Positions 19,501 to 27,325 of a stretch of DNA of 64,000 nucleotides are shown here, piece after piece. The stretch comes from Prosthecobacter gellanilyticus. GTDB taxonomy: Bacteria; Verrucomicrobiota; Verrucomicrobiia; Verrucomicrobiales; Verrucomicrobiaceae. The DNA lies in the NCBI RefSeq assembly GCF_007992435.1, contig NZ_BKAG01000014.1, forward strand, positions 1 through 64,000, given 5' to 3'. Position numbers and translations under genes: made by a program. Under the pieces are notes generated by a model, which did no database searches, was not told where the DNA came from, and was given only the letters and a program-made list of their open reading frames with translations. The first letter of the stretch is position 1. Every line of letters begins with the position of its first letter.

Positions 19501-19781
19501 TTGAGCAGTTCCTGGCCCAGCTCGCCATGATGCAGAGCAGCAGCAGCATTGATGGTGGCCAGCTGCCCGTGCAGATCCAGCCCCAGCAGCAGGCGCCGAA
19601 GCCCCAGGAAGAAGAAGCCCCCAAGCCCTTTGATCCAGGTCGCGAAGGGCCGAAGCTCATCCTGCCGACAGGTGTCCCTCAGACCCAGCGCCGCGCCGTG
19701 CCACAAAACATCGGCCGCAACGATCCCTGCCCCTGCGGCAGCGGGAAGAAGTACAAGCAGTGCTGCGGACGCATGGCGTGA
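16524..19781 (+). CDS. secA: Preprotein translocase ATPase SecA
   Basis: SecA is the motor that pushes unfolded exported proteins through SecYEG. The 1085-residue product is longer than E. coli SecA (901). It contains Walker A MATGEGKTLV near residue 197, the DEAD-box Walker B VDEVDSVLIDEARTPL near 302, the TNMAGRGTDIKLG motif, the RQLRGRCARQGDPG arginine-finger region, and a helical wing (EYDDVMNQQREVIYERR). The C-terminal SEC-C zinc motif CPCGSGKKYKQCCG binds SecB or ribosomes. Extra length comes mostly from a charged helical insertion at about residues 340-490, typical of SecA from Verrucomicrobiota/Bacteroidota, plus a Gln/Pro-rich linker before SEC-C. A strong terminator follows. Many exported proteins in this window would depend on it. 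Confidence 0.97.
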   Translation: MFDWIIRKIIGTKNQRTVKRLQPVVAEINRIEQQLQNESDEALRERCANWKAQFRVFHTPQFLGGVSLRIADEETVDACLKHVAGYFGGLKSHFPSLESDYLAESAWSSASLDDKKARIDRAREAWNEIQPKFAAIESKMLNDILPEVYAVVKNTARRLCGQEHTVCDTPLKWNMIHFDVQLVGGIALHRGMIAEMATGEGKTLVGTLPVTLNALTGRGVHVITVNDYLARRDSEWMGYLYKFLGLTVGVIQNDQPSHVRHQQYQCDITYGTNSEFGFDYLRDNGMASSKDQQVQRGHYFAIVDEVDSVLIDEARTPLIISGPVAAAESNHQYERYKPLVDQLVRRQNTLCNQLASEAKAHGEKGEWEEAGKKLFQVKLGQPKNRALMRAMEDHELRRATEKAELRTYEDTQKKDLFALKEDLYYFMEEKSHDADLSEKGRNFLSPDDPDAFVLPDLATLYSEIDGDASTTEQQKQEKKAELQDRLSFQGQRIHQISQLLRAYCLYEKDVEYVVEDNKVIIVDSQTGRKMAGRRWSDGLHQAVEAKEGVQIDAETQTLATITIQNYFRLYQKLGGMTGTAETDAAEFHDIYGLDVLTIPTNRAVLRADQNDSIYKTRREKYNAVIEMIRERHAKGQPLLVGTASVEASETVSRMLKLQKIPHAVLNAKYHLQEAEIVARAGQKGAVTISTNMAGRGTDIKLGAGVSELGGLMVLATERHESRRVDRQLRGRCARQGDPGESKFFLSFEDDLMRNFGAAERMTKIMERFGMAEGEELQHPWLNRSVETAQKRVEQRNYVWRKRVLEYDDVMNQQREVIYERRNDALESNDPRLLINDAVEEGITERLSEFVPNEKGSDIEPNYEALLQWLNSTFPLGLREIPEEFKSLSFEEQSTWVKDKVMAAYDLKISGANPQALQEIEKMILLNAIDRLWQEHLYALDALKEGISLRSYGQKDPLIEFKQEAFSIFSELMRNINGEIVNNLFKSTQQLAAFEQFLAQLAMMQSSSSIDGGQLPVQIQPQQQAPKPQEEEAPKPFDPGREGPKLILPTGVPQTQRRAVPQNIGRNDPCPCGSGKKYKQCCGRMA

Positions 19782-19809
19782 GCCTAGCCCAACCATTCAT
19801 GAACAACGA

Positions 19810-19838
19810 CGCGGACAGTGATGTCCGCGTTTTTGTTT
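19810..19838 (+). terminator. Rho-independent terminator of secA
   Basis: An 8-bp perfect GC-rich stem (19810-19817 with 19822-19829) with loop GTGA is followed directly by a TTTTTGTTT tract. It lies 28 bp after the secA stop codon, which separates secA from the next gene. Confidence 0.9.
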
Positions 19839-19880
19839 GTGGGCTTGTCTCGCGGTGATGCTGTCCTTTAGCATTCACGC

Positions 19881-20564
19881 ATGAATGATGATCCACAGCC
19901 ACCTCGCCAAAGATGGGTATGCCTCCAATGGGGTGTCGTTATTGTTTGCCTCCTGCTCGCCTGGGCTCTCATCTATCCTTCGTGTGGAATGATCAGTCAC
20001 ATGTCTGAGCAGACCAGCGCCATCAACAACTGCCTGCAAATCATCATGGCGATGAAAATCTGGGCAGCCGATGAAAAGGGTGTGTTTCCTGATGCCAAGC
20101 TTCCCGCCACGGCAACTGTCAATGACGTCTTCCGCACTCTGATCCGCGATGAAATCATCCACGATGAAAGGATTTTCGGAGCACGTCTCACGCCTTTCAA
20201 GCCGGATGGTCAAATCGGTGCGGCGCCGAACTTTGCCCAGGCACTTCAACCTGGAGAGAATCACTGGATGATGATGGCCGGACTTAACAATGACTCGCTT
20301 GCCACCAACGCTCCATTTGTCTTTGAAAACACGCTCAACCCCGCCTGGCCCCTGACATGGCGGATGGACAAGCAGAAGCAGCCTGTGCGAGGCCGCACGT
20401 GGTTAGGAGACAAGATCATCATCGGGCGCCTCGACCACACGGTGACCCTTGAGAAGCTCGTGCGTGAGAAGGGCGCGTTGACACTGCCCGCCAAGCTCCG
20501 TCACGCCGTCGAACAAGACATGAAGGCGCCTATCCGCATTCTGGACATCGAGGAGAAGAAGTAG
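19881..20564 (+). CDS. Membrane-anchored pilin-like hypothetical protein
   Basis: The 227-residue protein has a short basic N-terminus and one transmembrane segment (VVIVCLLLAWALIYPSCGM). It is followed by an amphipathic helix, INNCLQIIMAMKIWAADEKGVFPDA. That order and the CLQIIMAMKIWA..GVFPDA pattern recall pseudopilin-like proteins of Verrucomicrobiota and Planctomycetota, in which a long N-terminal helix precedes a small beta domain. However, the prepilin peptidase signature (G/A before FTLxE) is absent, so it is probably not processed as a true pilin. The globular part has no motif I can name. It starts 42 bp after the secA terminator and is probably a separate transcript. Confidence 0.65.
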   Translation: MNDDPQPPRQRWVCLQWGVVIVCLLLAWALIYPSCGMISHMSEQTSAINNCLQIIMAMKIWAADEKGVFPDAKLPATATVNDVFRTLIRDEIIHDERIFGARLTPFKPDGQIGAAPNFAQALQPGENHWMMMAGLNNDSLATNAPFVFENTLNPAWPLTWRMDKQKQPVRGRTWLGDKIIIGRLDHTVTLEKLVREKGALTLPAKLRHAVEQDMKAPIRILDIEEKK

Positions 20565-20594
20565 GGCACCGTCTCCCAGGGCCAACGGCCTGCT

Positions 20595-20797
20595 ACTCCT
20601 TAGCCCAGGGCAACGCCCTGGGTTTCGAGGAATACCGACACCTCGTGTGATCCAGAGCGCCGAAGGTGCGATGCTCGACTCCTCAGGCACATTCGCCGAC
20701 ACAACCTCCGGCGTCGAGCATCGGCCTTTCAGGCCTCCACATCCTCTAACGGGAAATGAACTCGCCAAATCCCAGGGCGTTGCCTTGGGCTAAGGAG
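20595..20797. repeat. 203-bp palindromic element, copy 1, on one side of the RAYT gene
   Basis: This element is repeated in direct orientation at 21410-21612 with identical length and no indels; differences are mostly confined to bases 146-177. Each copy has 27-bp terminal inverted repeats (here 20596-20622 and 20771-20797, one mismatch). Each arm is itself a hairpin of the type CCCAGGGC-AAC-GCCCTGGG, and there is an internal stem (20669-20679 with 20713-20723). The structure resembles REP/BIME-type elements mobilised by RAYT transposases. The remaining DNA between the gene ending at 20564 and the RAYT has only short palindromes such as GCCTCTTTGAGGC. Confidence 0.9.
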
Positions 20798-20854
20798 CAT
20801 CGCCTCTTTGAGGCTCCATGGAGTTCACAGGAATCGCCCCTTTAAAGCTCCGCA

Positions 20855-21301
20855 TCAATCCCAGACATACCGCTCATCCCACTGCACTTCGTAGCGTGTC
20901 AGCAGAGTGCGAAACTCGTCCTGAAAGGTGATCACACGATGATGAGATTCCTGATTCTGGACATATTTGATGACGGTTCGCTTCTGTGACGCCGCCACCG
21001 AAAAGGCACCATAGCCACTTTGCCAGCCAAACCCGCAGCGGGTTTCCTTCTTCATCCACTTGCTGCTGCTCGTCTTCATCTTCTCAATAGTGTCGGCCAC
21101 GGTCATCGTTCTCGATAACGCAAAGAAAGCGTGAACATGATCAGCCGTACCGCCCACTTGAACTGACACATTGCCAAGCTCATCCAACACAGATGCCAGA
21201 TAGGCATGGAGACGCGGAAGCATAGACGGAATAACCATGGGCTGACGATCCTTCGTACTGAACACGGCATGAACCAGGATCTGAGACAAAGACTGCGGCA
21301 T
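20855..21301 (-). mobile_element. REP-associated tyrosine transposase (IS200-like Y1, RAYT)
   Basis: The 148-residue protein is an HUH single-strand endonuclease of the IS200/RAYT type. The metal-binding HUH motif is at residues 55-57 (TADHVHAFF) and the nucleophilic Tyr is probably Y113 in VIKYVQNQESHH. The fold context FSTKDRQPMV and MKTSSSKWM also matches the family. Such proteins cut and join hairpin DNA. Its gene lies between two copies of a 203-bp palindromic element at 20595 and 21410, which are its likely substrates. No separate insertion-sequence ends or target duplications were recognised, so this is better viewed as a domesticated RAYT with its REP elements than as a complete IS. 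The reading frame is intact. Confidence 0.93.
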
Positions 21302-21409
21302 GCAGTCAATCTAGAGCAATACCATCTGCGCCGTCACGCCTGAATCTGGCACCCTGATTTCAAATGTGCCTGGCCATATCGCGGTGGTCTTAAGCCTCGA
21401 AGAGGCGAA

Positions 21410-21612
21410 ACTCCTTAGCCCAGGGCAACGCCCTGGGTTTCGAGGAATAACGACACCTCGTGTGATCCAGAGCGCCGAAGGTGCGATGTTCGACTCCTCG
21501 GGCACATTCGCCGACACAACCTCCAGCGTCGAGTATCGGCCTTTCAGGCCTCCATGTCGTGTAAAAGCATATCTTCCCGCCAAATCCCAGGGCGTTGCCC
21601 TGGGCTGAGGAG
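21410..21612. repeat. 203-bp palindromic element, copy 2, on the other side of the RAYT gene
   Basis: This is a direct repeat of 20595-20797 with 27-bp terminal inverted repeats. The internal stem is 21485-21494 with 21528-21537. Compared with copy 1, this stem carries two changes that turn two G-C pairs into G-T wobble pairs, so the fold is kept. The outer flank holds a further small hairpin GGGCCTTCGGCCC just after the element. The rest of the 464-bp gap between the RAYT start (21301) and the glycerate kinase at 21766 shows no gene; the final 150 bp presumably hold the kinase promoter, but none could be assigned. Confidence 0.9.
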
Positions 21613-21765
21613 GGACGGGCCTTCGGCCCTAAAGCGAGACTACCCACATCAATCTCACAGATCACTGGCCGCCTGCATGTCGCGATAGTTCCGCCCTCCA
21701 AATGCCAATTGTGGATAGCTCGCCGTGCTTGGCATTCAAGGGAAACACGTTCACTTTGAGGGCCC

Positions 21766-22884
21766 ATGCGCATCCTTCTCGCCAGTGACAAATACAAAGG
21801 GTCTCTCACGGCCACCCAGGTGGCGGCCACGCTGCGGCGTGTTTTGGAAAAGGAGATCCCCGGCGTGGTCTGTGATGTGTGCCCCATCGCGGATGGCGGT
21901 GAAGGCACGACGGAGGCGATGATCACGGCACTCGGTGGCGAATGGGTGGAGGTGCCGACGTTTGATGCGCAAGGTCGTGCGGTGACGGCACGCTACGGCC
22001 TGATCTCAACAGGAGATGCTTTGGAAGCAGTGATGGAGATGAGCGCCGCCTCAGGACTGGCGATGGTGAGCGACAGGCCGCTCGATCCCACGACGGCAAG
22101 CACCTATGGTACGGGCGTGATGATGCAGGATGCACTTGAGCGTGGTGCGCAAAAAATCCTTATCGGCATCGGCGGCAGTGCCACGAATGACGGTGGCACG
22201 GGCATGGCGCAAGCGCTGGGTTTTCACTTCCTCGATGCAGCAGGCAAGACCCTGGAGTGTGTGCCGCGGGATCTGGACCAGCTCGCCAGCATCACCACAC
22301 CTCCGGTTAGGCCGATCAAGGTGCAGGTGGCCTGTGACGTGAATAATCCGCTGCTCGGGCCCCAGGGCTGCACGCGCGTCTATGGCCCGCAGAAGGGCGT
22401 GAACTGCTTTGACTTCTTCGAGTATCGCCTGGGCAAACTTGCTGATGGGGTGAAACGGCAGCTAGGTGTGGATGCGGCTGAGGTGCCAGGCGCTGGTGCC
22501 GCAGGTGGTCTGGGCTACGGCCTCATCGCATTTTGCGGAGCGGAGCTCGTCAGCGGCTTTGACCTTGTGGCGGATGCCGTGAATCTGAAACAACGCATCG
22601 CCGCAGCCGATCTCGTGATCACGGGTGAAGGTCGGCTGGATGCGCAAACCTTGCATGGCAAGGGGCCGGTGGGTGTGGCGCAGATGGCGAGGGCGATGGG
22701 CAGGCGCGTGGCGGCCTTTGCCGGTGCCATTGATGAGTCCCCTGCCCTGCGGGCGCACTTTGATCTCGCTCACGCGATCAAGCCGGCGGAGATGCCGCTG
22801 GCAGAGGCCATCGCACGTGCGGAGGAACTGCTGGAAGCGGCTGTGCGGAAAGCGATGCCGGAGATTCGCGCGCTGCTGGGGTAG
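21766..22884 (+). CDS. Glycerate kinase (GarK/GlxK family)
   Basis: The 372-residue product matches glycerate kinase family 1, which phosphorylates D-glycerate to 2-phosphoglycerate (some members make 3-phosphoglycerate) using ATP. The N-terminus MRILLASDKYKGSLTATQVA is diagnostic, as are PIADGGEGTTEAM, GIGGSATNDGGTGMAQALG and the C-terminal ADLVITGEGRLDAQTLHGKGP. The length equals that of typical members (375-385). It would feed glycerate from glyoxylate, sugar-acid or photorespiration-like routes into lower glycolysis. No pathway partner is adjacent: upstream lies the RAYT repeat region and 98 bp downstream a membrane protease. Confidence 0.94.
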   Translation: MRILLASDKYKGSLTATQVAATLRRVLEKEIPGVVCDVCPIADGGEGTTEAMITALGGEWVEVPTFDAQGRAVTARYGLISTGDALEAVMEMSAASGLAMVSDRPLDPTTASTYGTGVMMQDALERGAQKILIGIGGSATNDGGTGMAQALGFHFLDAAGKTLECVPRDLDQLASITTPPVRPIKVQVACDVNNPLLGPQGCTRVYGPQKGVNCFDFFEYRLGKLADGVKRQLGVDAAEVPGAGAAGGLGYGLIAFCGAELVSGFDLVADAVNLKQRIAAADLVITGEGRLDAQTLHGKGPVGVAQMARAMGRRVAAFAGAIDESPALRAHFDLAHAIKPAEMPLAEAIARAEELLEAAVRKAMPEIRALLG

Positions 22885-22982
22885 TCCAGGCGCGGGCTTG
22901 GCAAGTTCAGTTGCTTGAAGAACAGCGCATTTTCGTGACACAGGGCTTGAGATGAAGTTCCGTGTCCGCAGATTGGCGGCAC

Positions 22983-23627
22983 ATGCTGCGCTTCCAACTC
23001 TTTGACTTTCCGATCGTCGTTCACTGGATGTTCTGGGTGACCATGGCCATCCTGGGCGGCGCGGAGAACGCCAATACTCCGCGTGGCGTGCAGGCGCTGA
23101 TCGGCTGGGTATTGGCAGGTTTTGTCTCCATCGTGATTCATGAGCTGGGGCATGCCTTTGCCATGCGCCGGTTCGGGGCAAAGCGTGTGGACATCCTGCT
23201 CTATGGCTTCGGCGGGCTGGCCCGGTGCAGCCAGTGGTTCTCACGCTGGGAAGACATCATCGTCAGCACAGCAGGACCGGCCGTCCAGATCGCAGCGGGT
23301 CTCGTCTTCCATCTGCTGTTCGCCAAGGTGGGTCGCTCCAATGCCTTCCTGTTCTCCTTCGCCGACTCTTTTTACTATGTGAGCATCTGGTGGGCGCTGC
23401 TGAATCTGCTGCCCATCATTCCGCTGGATGGCGGACACATCTGCCGCGCTTTTTTGGCGAATCGTAAGCGCACGGCGCTGATCATCAGCATTGTCTGCGC
23501 CGTGGGAATAGGGATCTATTTCCTTCAACGAGGCAGCATGCTTTCCGGACTCTTTTTCGGCATGATGGCGCTCAACAACTGGAAGGAACTCCAGGGCGAG
23601 CCACAGATCCCCATGGGTGGCCGCTAA
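22983..23627 (+). CDS. Site-2 protease family (M50) membrane metallopeptidase
   Basis: The 214-residue product is a compact intramembrane zinc protease. The first two zinc ligands and catalytic Glu are in VIHELGHAFAMRRFG (H53, E54, H57), and the third ligand is in IIPLDGGHICRAF (D149). Hydrophobic segments surround both. The preceding AMLRFQLFDFPIVVHW-like start and the core GFGGLARCSQW are typical of the small rhomboid-like M50B subgroup. The ATG at 22983 was preferred because family members begin at this MLRF; a GTG at 22962 would add seven residues. Its target is unknown; in this organism it could process a membrane-bound anti-sigma factor or a small membrane protein. It converges with the two-component genes at 23643. 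Confidence 0.9.
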   Translation: MLRFQLFDFPIVVHWMFWVTMAILGGAENANTPRGVQALIGWVLAGFVSIVIHELGHAFAMRRFGAKRVDILLYGFGGLARCSQWFSRWEDIIVSTAGPAVQIAAGLVFHLLFAKVGRSNAFLFSFADSFYYVSIWWALLNLLPIIPLDGGHICRAFLANRKRTALIISIVCAVGIGIYFLQRGSMLSGLFFGMMALNNWKELQGEPQIPMGGR

Positions 23628-23642
23628 GACCACCCCAAAGCT

Positions 23643-24896
23643 TTACGCGGCGCGCAAACGGCTGCTCCACCGGGAATCTCCCGCCAGAGTACCGCGGAGG
23701 AATTGCTCCGCCTCCTGGCAGTTCTTCTTCGGGTCCAGAGGCAGGCGCAGGGAAAGTTCGAGGCCCTGAGGTTCCAGGCGCCTGGCGGAGATCGTGCCGC
23801 CATGCAGATGCATGGTGACATAGCAGGCCATCATGTTCACCCCGAAGTCATCCGGCTTGCGGCTGCGGGTGTAGAAGGGATCAAAGAGGTTCGCACCACT
23901 GTCGTTCGGACCACCCCAGCAGCCATTGTCTGTGAGGGTGATGACCGCATAACTCTCTCCGAGACCATCCTGCTCGATGTGGGCGCGCAGAAGGATCTGA
24001 TCTCCGGGCTGGAGATGGGTGATCTCCTCAATGAAGAGCAGACGCAGCATCTGGCGGAAGCGTTCGCCATGCACAAAGAGATTGGGCATGCCGATCGCGA
24101 CCTCGGCATCAAAGCGGATCTGCTTCTCCATGAAGTGCCCGGAGTAGGCCGCATACGTTTCATTGAAGATCGCCGCCATGTTGACCTCCTCACTGCGCTC
24201 CAGCTTGCGAGCATGAGAGGCATGAGCCAGGTTCGTGAGCAGGTTCTGGATGCGGTCCAGCTGGCTCACGGCCTGCCCCTGGGTCTCGATCCAGAAGGAA
24301 GGGTCCTGGGGATGACGCGCGTCGATCTCCTCCATGAGCTTCATGGGAGCCAGATCAATGAAGGCACGCACCACGGTGAGCGCATTGCGCAGGTGATGGT
24401 TCAGCCCCTCGGCCAGGATGCCCATGCCGCTGACCTTGTCCGCCATGAGCTGCGTGCGGATGTCGTCCGCCTTCTCATAGAGCAGGCGATCACGGTGCAG
24501 CATGGCCTGATAAGCCTCCATGCCCTCCGCCAGTACCGCGGCGAGGTGGTCTGGGTCCATGGGCTTGTGCAGGTAGCGCCAGGCCCGGCCGTCATTCACA
24601 CACTTCACCGCAGTCTCGTAGTCGGTGAAGGCGGTGACCAGGATGCGGATCATGTTAGGCTGGAGGAGGCGCACGCGCTCCATGAGCTCCACGCCCGTTT
24701 CTCCAGGCATCCGCTGGTCAGTCATGAGAATGCCGATGCGCGAACCAAACTCCTCGATGATGCGGTAACCGTCCGCAGCATTCGTGGCCGTATGGATGAC
24801 GTACTCATCCTCAAAGCACTTCTGGAAGTAGTGCAAAGCTCTCTCTTCATCATCCACATACAGGATGTGATAGCGGCTGACCTTTTCTTGAATCAT
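23643..24896 (-). CDS. Response regulator with degenerate histidine-kinase-like C-terminus
   Basis: Residues 1-125 form a receiver domain with the acidic pair in YVDDEE, phospho-acceptor D60 in ILMTDQRMPGETG, T88 and K111 (YLHKP). After a helical linker comes a DHp-like segment, EGLNHHLRNALTVVRAF, with His167/His168, and then an ATPase-like domain in which DNGCWGGP (G1-like) and LFDPFYTRS are recognisable. The usual N box and the GxGLGL ATP-lid motif are replaced (GVNMMACYVTMHLHGG). It may therefore act as a phosphotransfer or dimerisation module rather than as an active kinase. The start overlaps the kinase gene by 4 bp (ATGA), so translation is coupled. It carries no DNA-binding domain, so output is probably by protein contact. 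Confidence 0.88.
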   Translation of the reverse strand: MIQEKVSRYHILYVDDEERALHYFQKCFEDEYVIHTATNAADGYRIIEEFGSRIGILMTDQRMPGETGVELMERVRLLQPNMIRILVTAFTDYETAVKCVNDGRAWRYLHKPMDPDHLAAVLAEGMEAYQAMLHRDRLLYEKADDIRTQLMADKVSGMGILAEGLNHHLRNALTVVRAFIDLAPMKLMEEIDARHPQDPSFWIETQGQAVSQLDRIQNLLTNLAHASHARKLERSEEVNMAAIFNETYAAYSGHFMEKQIRFDAEVAIGMPNLFVHGERFRQMLRLLFIEEITHLQPGDQILLRAHIEQDGLGESYAVITLTDNGCWGGPNDSGANLFDPFYTRSRKPDDFGVNMMACYVTMHLHGGTISARRLEPQGLELSLRLPLDPKKNCQEAEQFLRGTLAGDSRWSSRLRAA

Positions 24897-26368
24897 GCGG
24901 GGGGTTGGAAACTCAGGATGAACTCGGTGGAGCGGCCAGGCTCACTGCGAGCCTCGATGCCGCCACCCATGCCCTGCATCATGCGATAGCAGAGAGAGAG
25001 GCCCAGGCCCATGCCCTTTCCGACCTCCTTAGTGGTAAAGAATGGATCAAAAATACGCTGGAGAACGTCCGTCGGGATGCCGGTGCCGTTATCCTTCACA
25101 CTCAGCATGGTGCCTTCTTCCTTGTAGGAAATCAAGCTCACCTCGATGCAGGGGTCTTTTCGGCGCTCCAGGGCATCCAGGCTGTTCTGGATGAGATTGA
25201 TGAAGACCTGCACCACATGATTTTCATCGCCGAGGACGTAGATGGCCTGGGGGATGGAGATTTTCAGATCCACGCTGGAGTCCAGCACCTGCTTCTTCAT
25301 CAGGCGGGCAGCGCGGTCGGCTACCTGCTTGAGATCGAGCACCATGTTTCCCCTGCCCTCCGGGTGGGCAAAAGTGCGCAGATCAGAAACGATGCCCGCC
25401 ACGCGGTCCACTCCCTCTCCGATATCCGCCAGGATCTGCTCCACCTGCTCTGTGACATCCGGCGGCATGGTCTTGCTCTTCTTCTTCAGTACAAAGACCG
25501 CCGACTTCACAAAGTTCAGCGGATTGTTGATCTCATGCACAATGCCTGCGCTGAGCCTGCCGATCGAGGCGAGCTTTTCATTCTGGGTGAGCTGGGCCTC
25601 AGTCTCGCGCAGGCGCTTGAAGGTGGAAGTCAGCTCGTAGTTCCGATCCCTGAGTTCCTCGCGCTGGGCCTCGACCTTGCAGCGGTGCACAAACTCCCGC
25701 AGACGGATGCCGTGGTGCTGACGGGCGCCGAAGTATAGGATGGCACAGGTCAGCAGGATAAAGAGCGTGTTATTGATGAAGAGGCCGTTGGCCTTCAGAC
25801 CACCCGCGAAATCCAGATTGGGCACCGTGGCTGCGAGGTAGCAGATCAAAACGAGGCCCACCGTGATGCCGATCTCCTTGAAGGTCCAATGGAACACAAA
25901 GGAGGTGCCCATGAGACAAAGAATGAGGCCCGCGTAATAACCTGAACCGGCATCACCTGAGAGATACATCATCACGCAGATCGCAATGGCTGGCAGCAGC
26001 GGCAGGATGACGGGATAGACGCGGTGATACTTGGCCGCCCACGGCCGGTCCAGCGCCAGCAGCAGCGGCACGCACAGCAGGGAGCAGATCAGTCGCAGGA
26101 AGAGAAAGTCCCAGAAATGATCAGGATACGCGAACCAATCCAACACGGAGCAAAACGGCACCAGCACCATCACAAACCAAGCACCCAGCCTGGCATTGCG
26201 AATGTTCAGACCCTGCATCTCCCCCACAAAGCGGGTGGAACTCTCGGCTCTCAGCAGGAGCTTGGGATCAACTTTCGGTGCCGCTTGGGGAGTTATCTCC
26301 ACGTCTTCCCTTACCGCCGTGAAGTGCAACGGCGTCGTGACAGGAGGGAGACTGGCAACGGCTGACAT
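24893..26368 (-). CDS. Membrane sensor histidine kinase
   Basis: The 491-residue protein has a short cytoplasmic N-terminus and about six hydrophobic segments (roughly residues 55-215; for example [27 protein letters not shown] and [14 protein letters not shown]). A coiled linker follows, then the HisKA domain with the phospho-accepting His in [18 protein letters not shown] (about residue 278). The ATPase domain has the N box [14 protein letters not shown]1 [10 protein letters not shown] box [27 protein letters not shown] and G3 GGGIEA. It would autophosphorylate and pass phosphate to the overlapping receiver protein at 23643. The membrane region has no recognised ligand-binding domain, so the signal is unknown. 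The 263-bp divergent gap to 26632 presumably holds its promoter. Confidence 0.93.
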   Translation of the reverse strand: MSAVASLPPVTTPLHFTAVREDVEITPQAAPKVDPKLLLRAESSTRFVGEMQGLNIRNARLGAWFVMVLVPFCSVLDWFAYPDHFWDFLFLRLICSLLCVPLLLALDRPWAAKYHRVYPVILPLLPAIAICVMMYLSGDAGSGYYAGLILCLMGTSFVFHWTFKEIGITVGLVLICYLAATVPNLDFAGGLKANGLFINNTLFILLTCAILYFGARQHHGIRLREFVHRCKVEAQREELRDRNYELTSTFKRLRETEAQLTQNEKLASIGRLSAGIVHEINNPLNFVKSAVFVLKKKSKTMPPDVTEQVEQILADIGEGVDRVAGIVSDLRTFAHPEGRGNMVLDLKQVADRAARLMKKQVLDSSVDLKISIPQAIYVLGDENHVVQVFINLIQNSLDALERRKDPCIEVSLISYKEEGTMLSVKDNGTGIPTDVLQRIFDPFFTTKEVGKGMGLGLSLCYRMMQGMGGGIEARSEPGRSTEFILSFQPPA

Positions 26369-26631
26369 TCGATTATGGAATTTACAATAATTACACTGGG
26401 CTTACAAAAACGCAAATACAACATGACATTCTTTCTCAACTTTTCTCTGAGCTTCCTGGCTACTTGCCTCTGAATGAGGGCATTAACGATTTCCAAAAGG
26501 GGTGTAAAATGTGATAGCTAGTTTCTTCAAAATCGAATTTTGCCCACGTTAACACTACGAATCGACGCGACAATAACCTTAGGCAAAGAGCTGCTGAACA
26601 AATATTCGGTGAGCTCTGTCGAAGCAAGTCC

Positions 26632-27300
26632 ATGATCTCCCGAGGACGACTCTCTGCACACCGCTGGTTGGTTTACGCTTCCTTGCCAGCCCTCTCACTG
26701 CTGGCGCTAAGCACCTTCGTCAGGGGAGACACCCGTGAACTTGCGGAGAAGGCACGGCAGCACGCGGTACAGGACGGCTCCTTTGCCTCACGTCTGGTTC
26801 ATGCAGCCCTGGACCGCCCCCACAAGGCGGTGCGCTATGACCCGGCCTATGTCAGCCTGACTTATCCGGGAGGCGATGTGCCTGCGGACACTGGCGTCTG
26901 CACGGATGAGGTCATCCGCAGCTACCGCACGCTCGGCTTTGATCTGCAAAAGCTGGTTCATGAGGACATGAAGCGCGCTTTTTCCGCCTACCCAAAGAAC
27001 TGGGGCCTAACCACAACTGACAAAAACATCGACCACCGTCGCGTGCCTAACCTTCAGGCTTTCTTCAAGCGACAGAAGGCTTCCCTGCCCGTGACTCAAG
27101 AGCCTGCAGACTACAAGCCGGGAGATCTCATCACCTGCACCGTGGCTGGCAAACTGCCGCACATCGCCATCGTCGTGCCAGCACCGGACGGCAGCGAGCG
27201 CCCCTGGATCGTACATAATATTGGCCAGGGCCCGCAGTGTGAGGACCGGCTCTTTGAATTCCCGCTGACCGGGCACTATCGCTGGCATCCGGGGAAGTAA
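26632..27300 (+). CDS. DUF1287 domain-containing exported protein
   Basis: The 222-residue product has a signal-like N-terminus (VYASLPALSLLALSTFV) and then the DUF1287 core. Recognised segments are YDPAYVSLTYPGGDVPADTGVCTDEVIRSYR, VHEDMKRAFSAYPKNWG, YKPGDLITC and PHIAIVV. This family has an NlpC/P60-like papain fold; here the Cys of GVCTDEV and the His of GKLPHIAIVV are consistent with a cysteine-hydrolase catalytic pair. A periplasmic role in the envelope is likely, but no substrate is established for the family. The ATG at 26632 is the only sensible start. It converges with the TPR gene at 27326. Confidence 0.85.
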   Translation: MISRGRLSAHRWLVYASLPALSLLALSTFVRGDTRELAEKARQHAVQDGSFASRLVHAALDRPHKAVRYDPAYVSLTYPGGDVPADTGVCTDEVIRSYRTLGFDLQKLVHEDMKRAFSAYPKNWGLTTTDKNIDHRRVPNLQAFFKRQKASLPVTQEPADYKPGDLITCTVAGKLPHIAIVVPAPDGSERPWIVHNIGQGPQCEDRLFEFPLTGHYRWHPGK

Positions 27301-27325
27301 TGACCTCACGGCCACAGACCAAGAT

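Noticed and set aside
17259..19796. 845-codon open frame on the minus strand opposite secA
   Set aside because: It is a shadow of secA: the plus-strand product is a clear SecA, and the antisense frame lacks any family feature.
20855..21301. Complete insertion sequence
   Set aside because: There are no outer insertion-sequence ends or target duplications distinct from the 203-bp elements, and no second transposase gene, so RAYT fits better.
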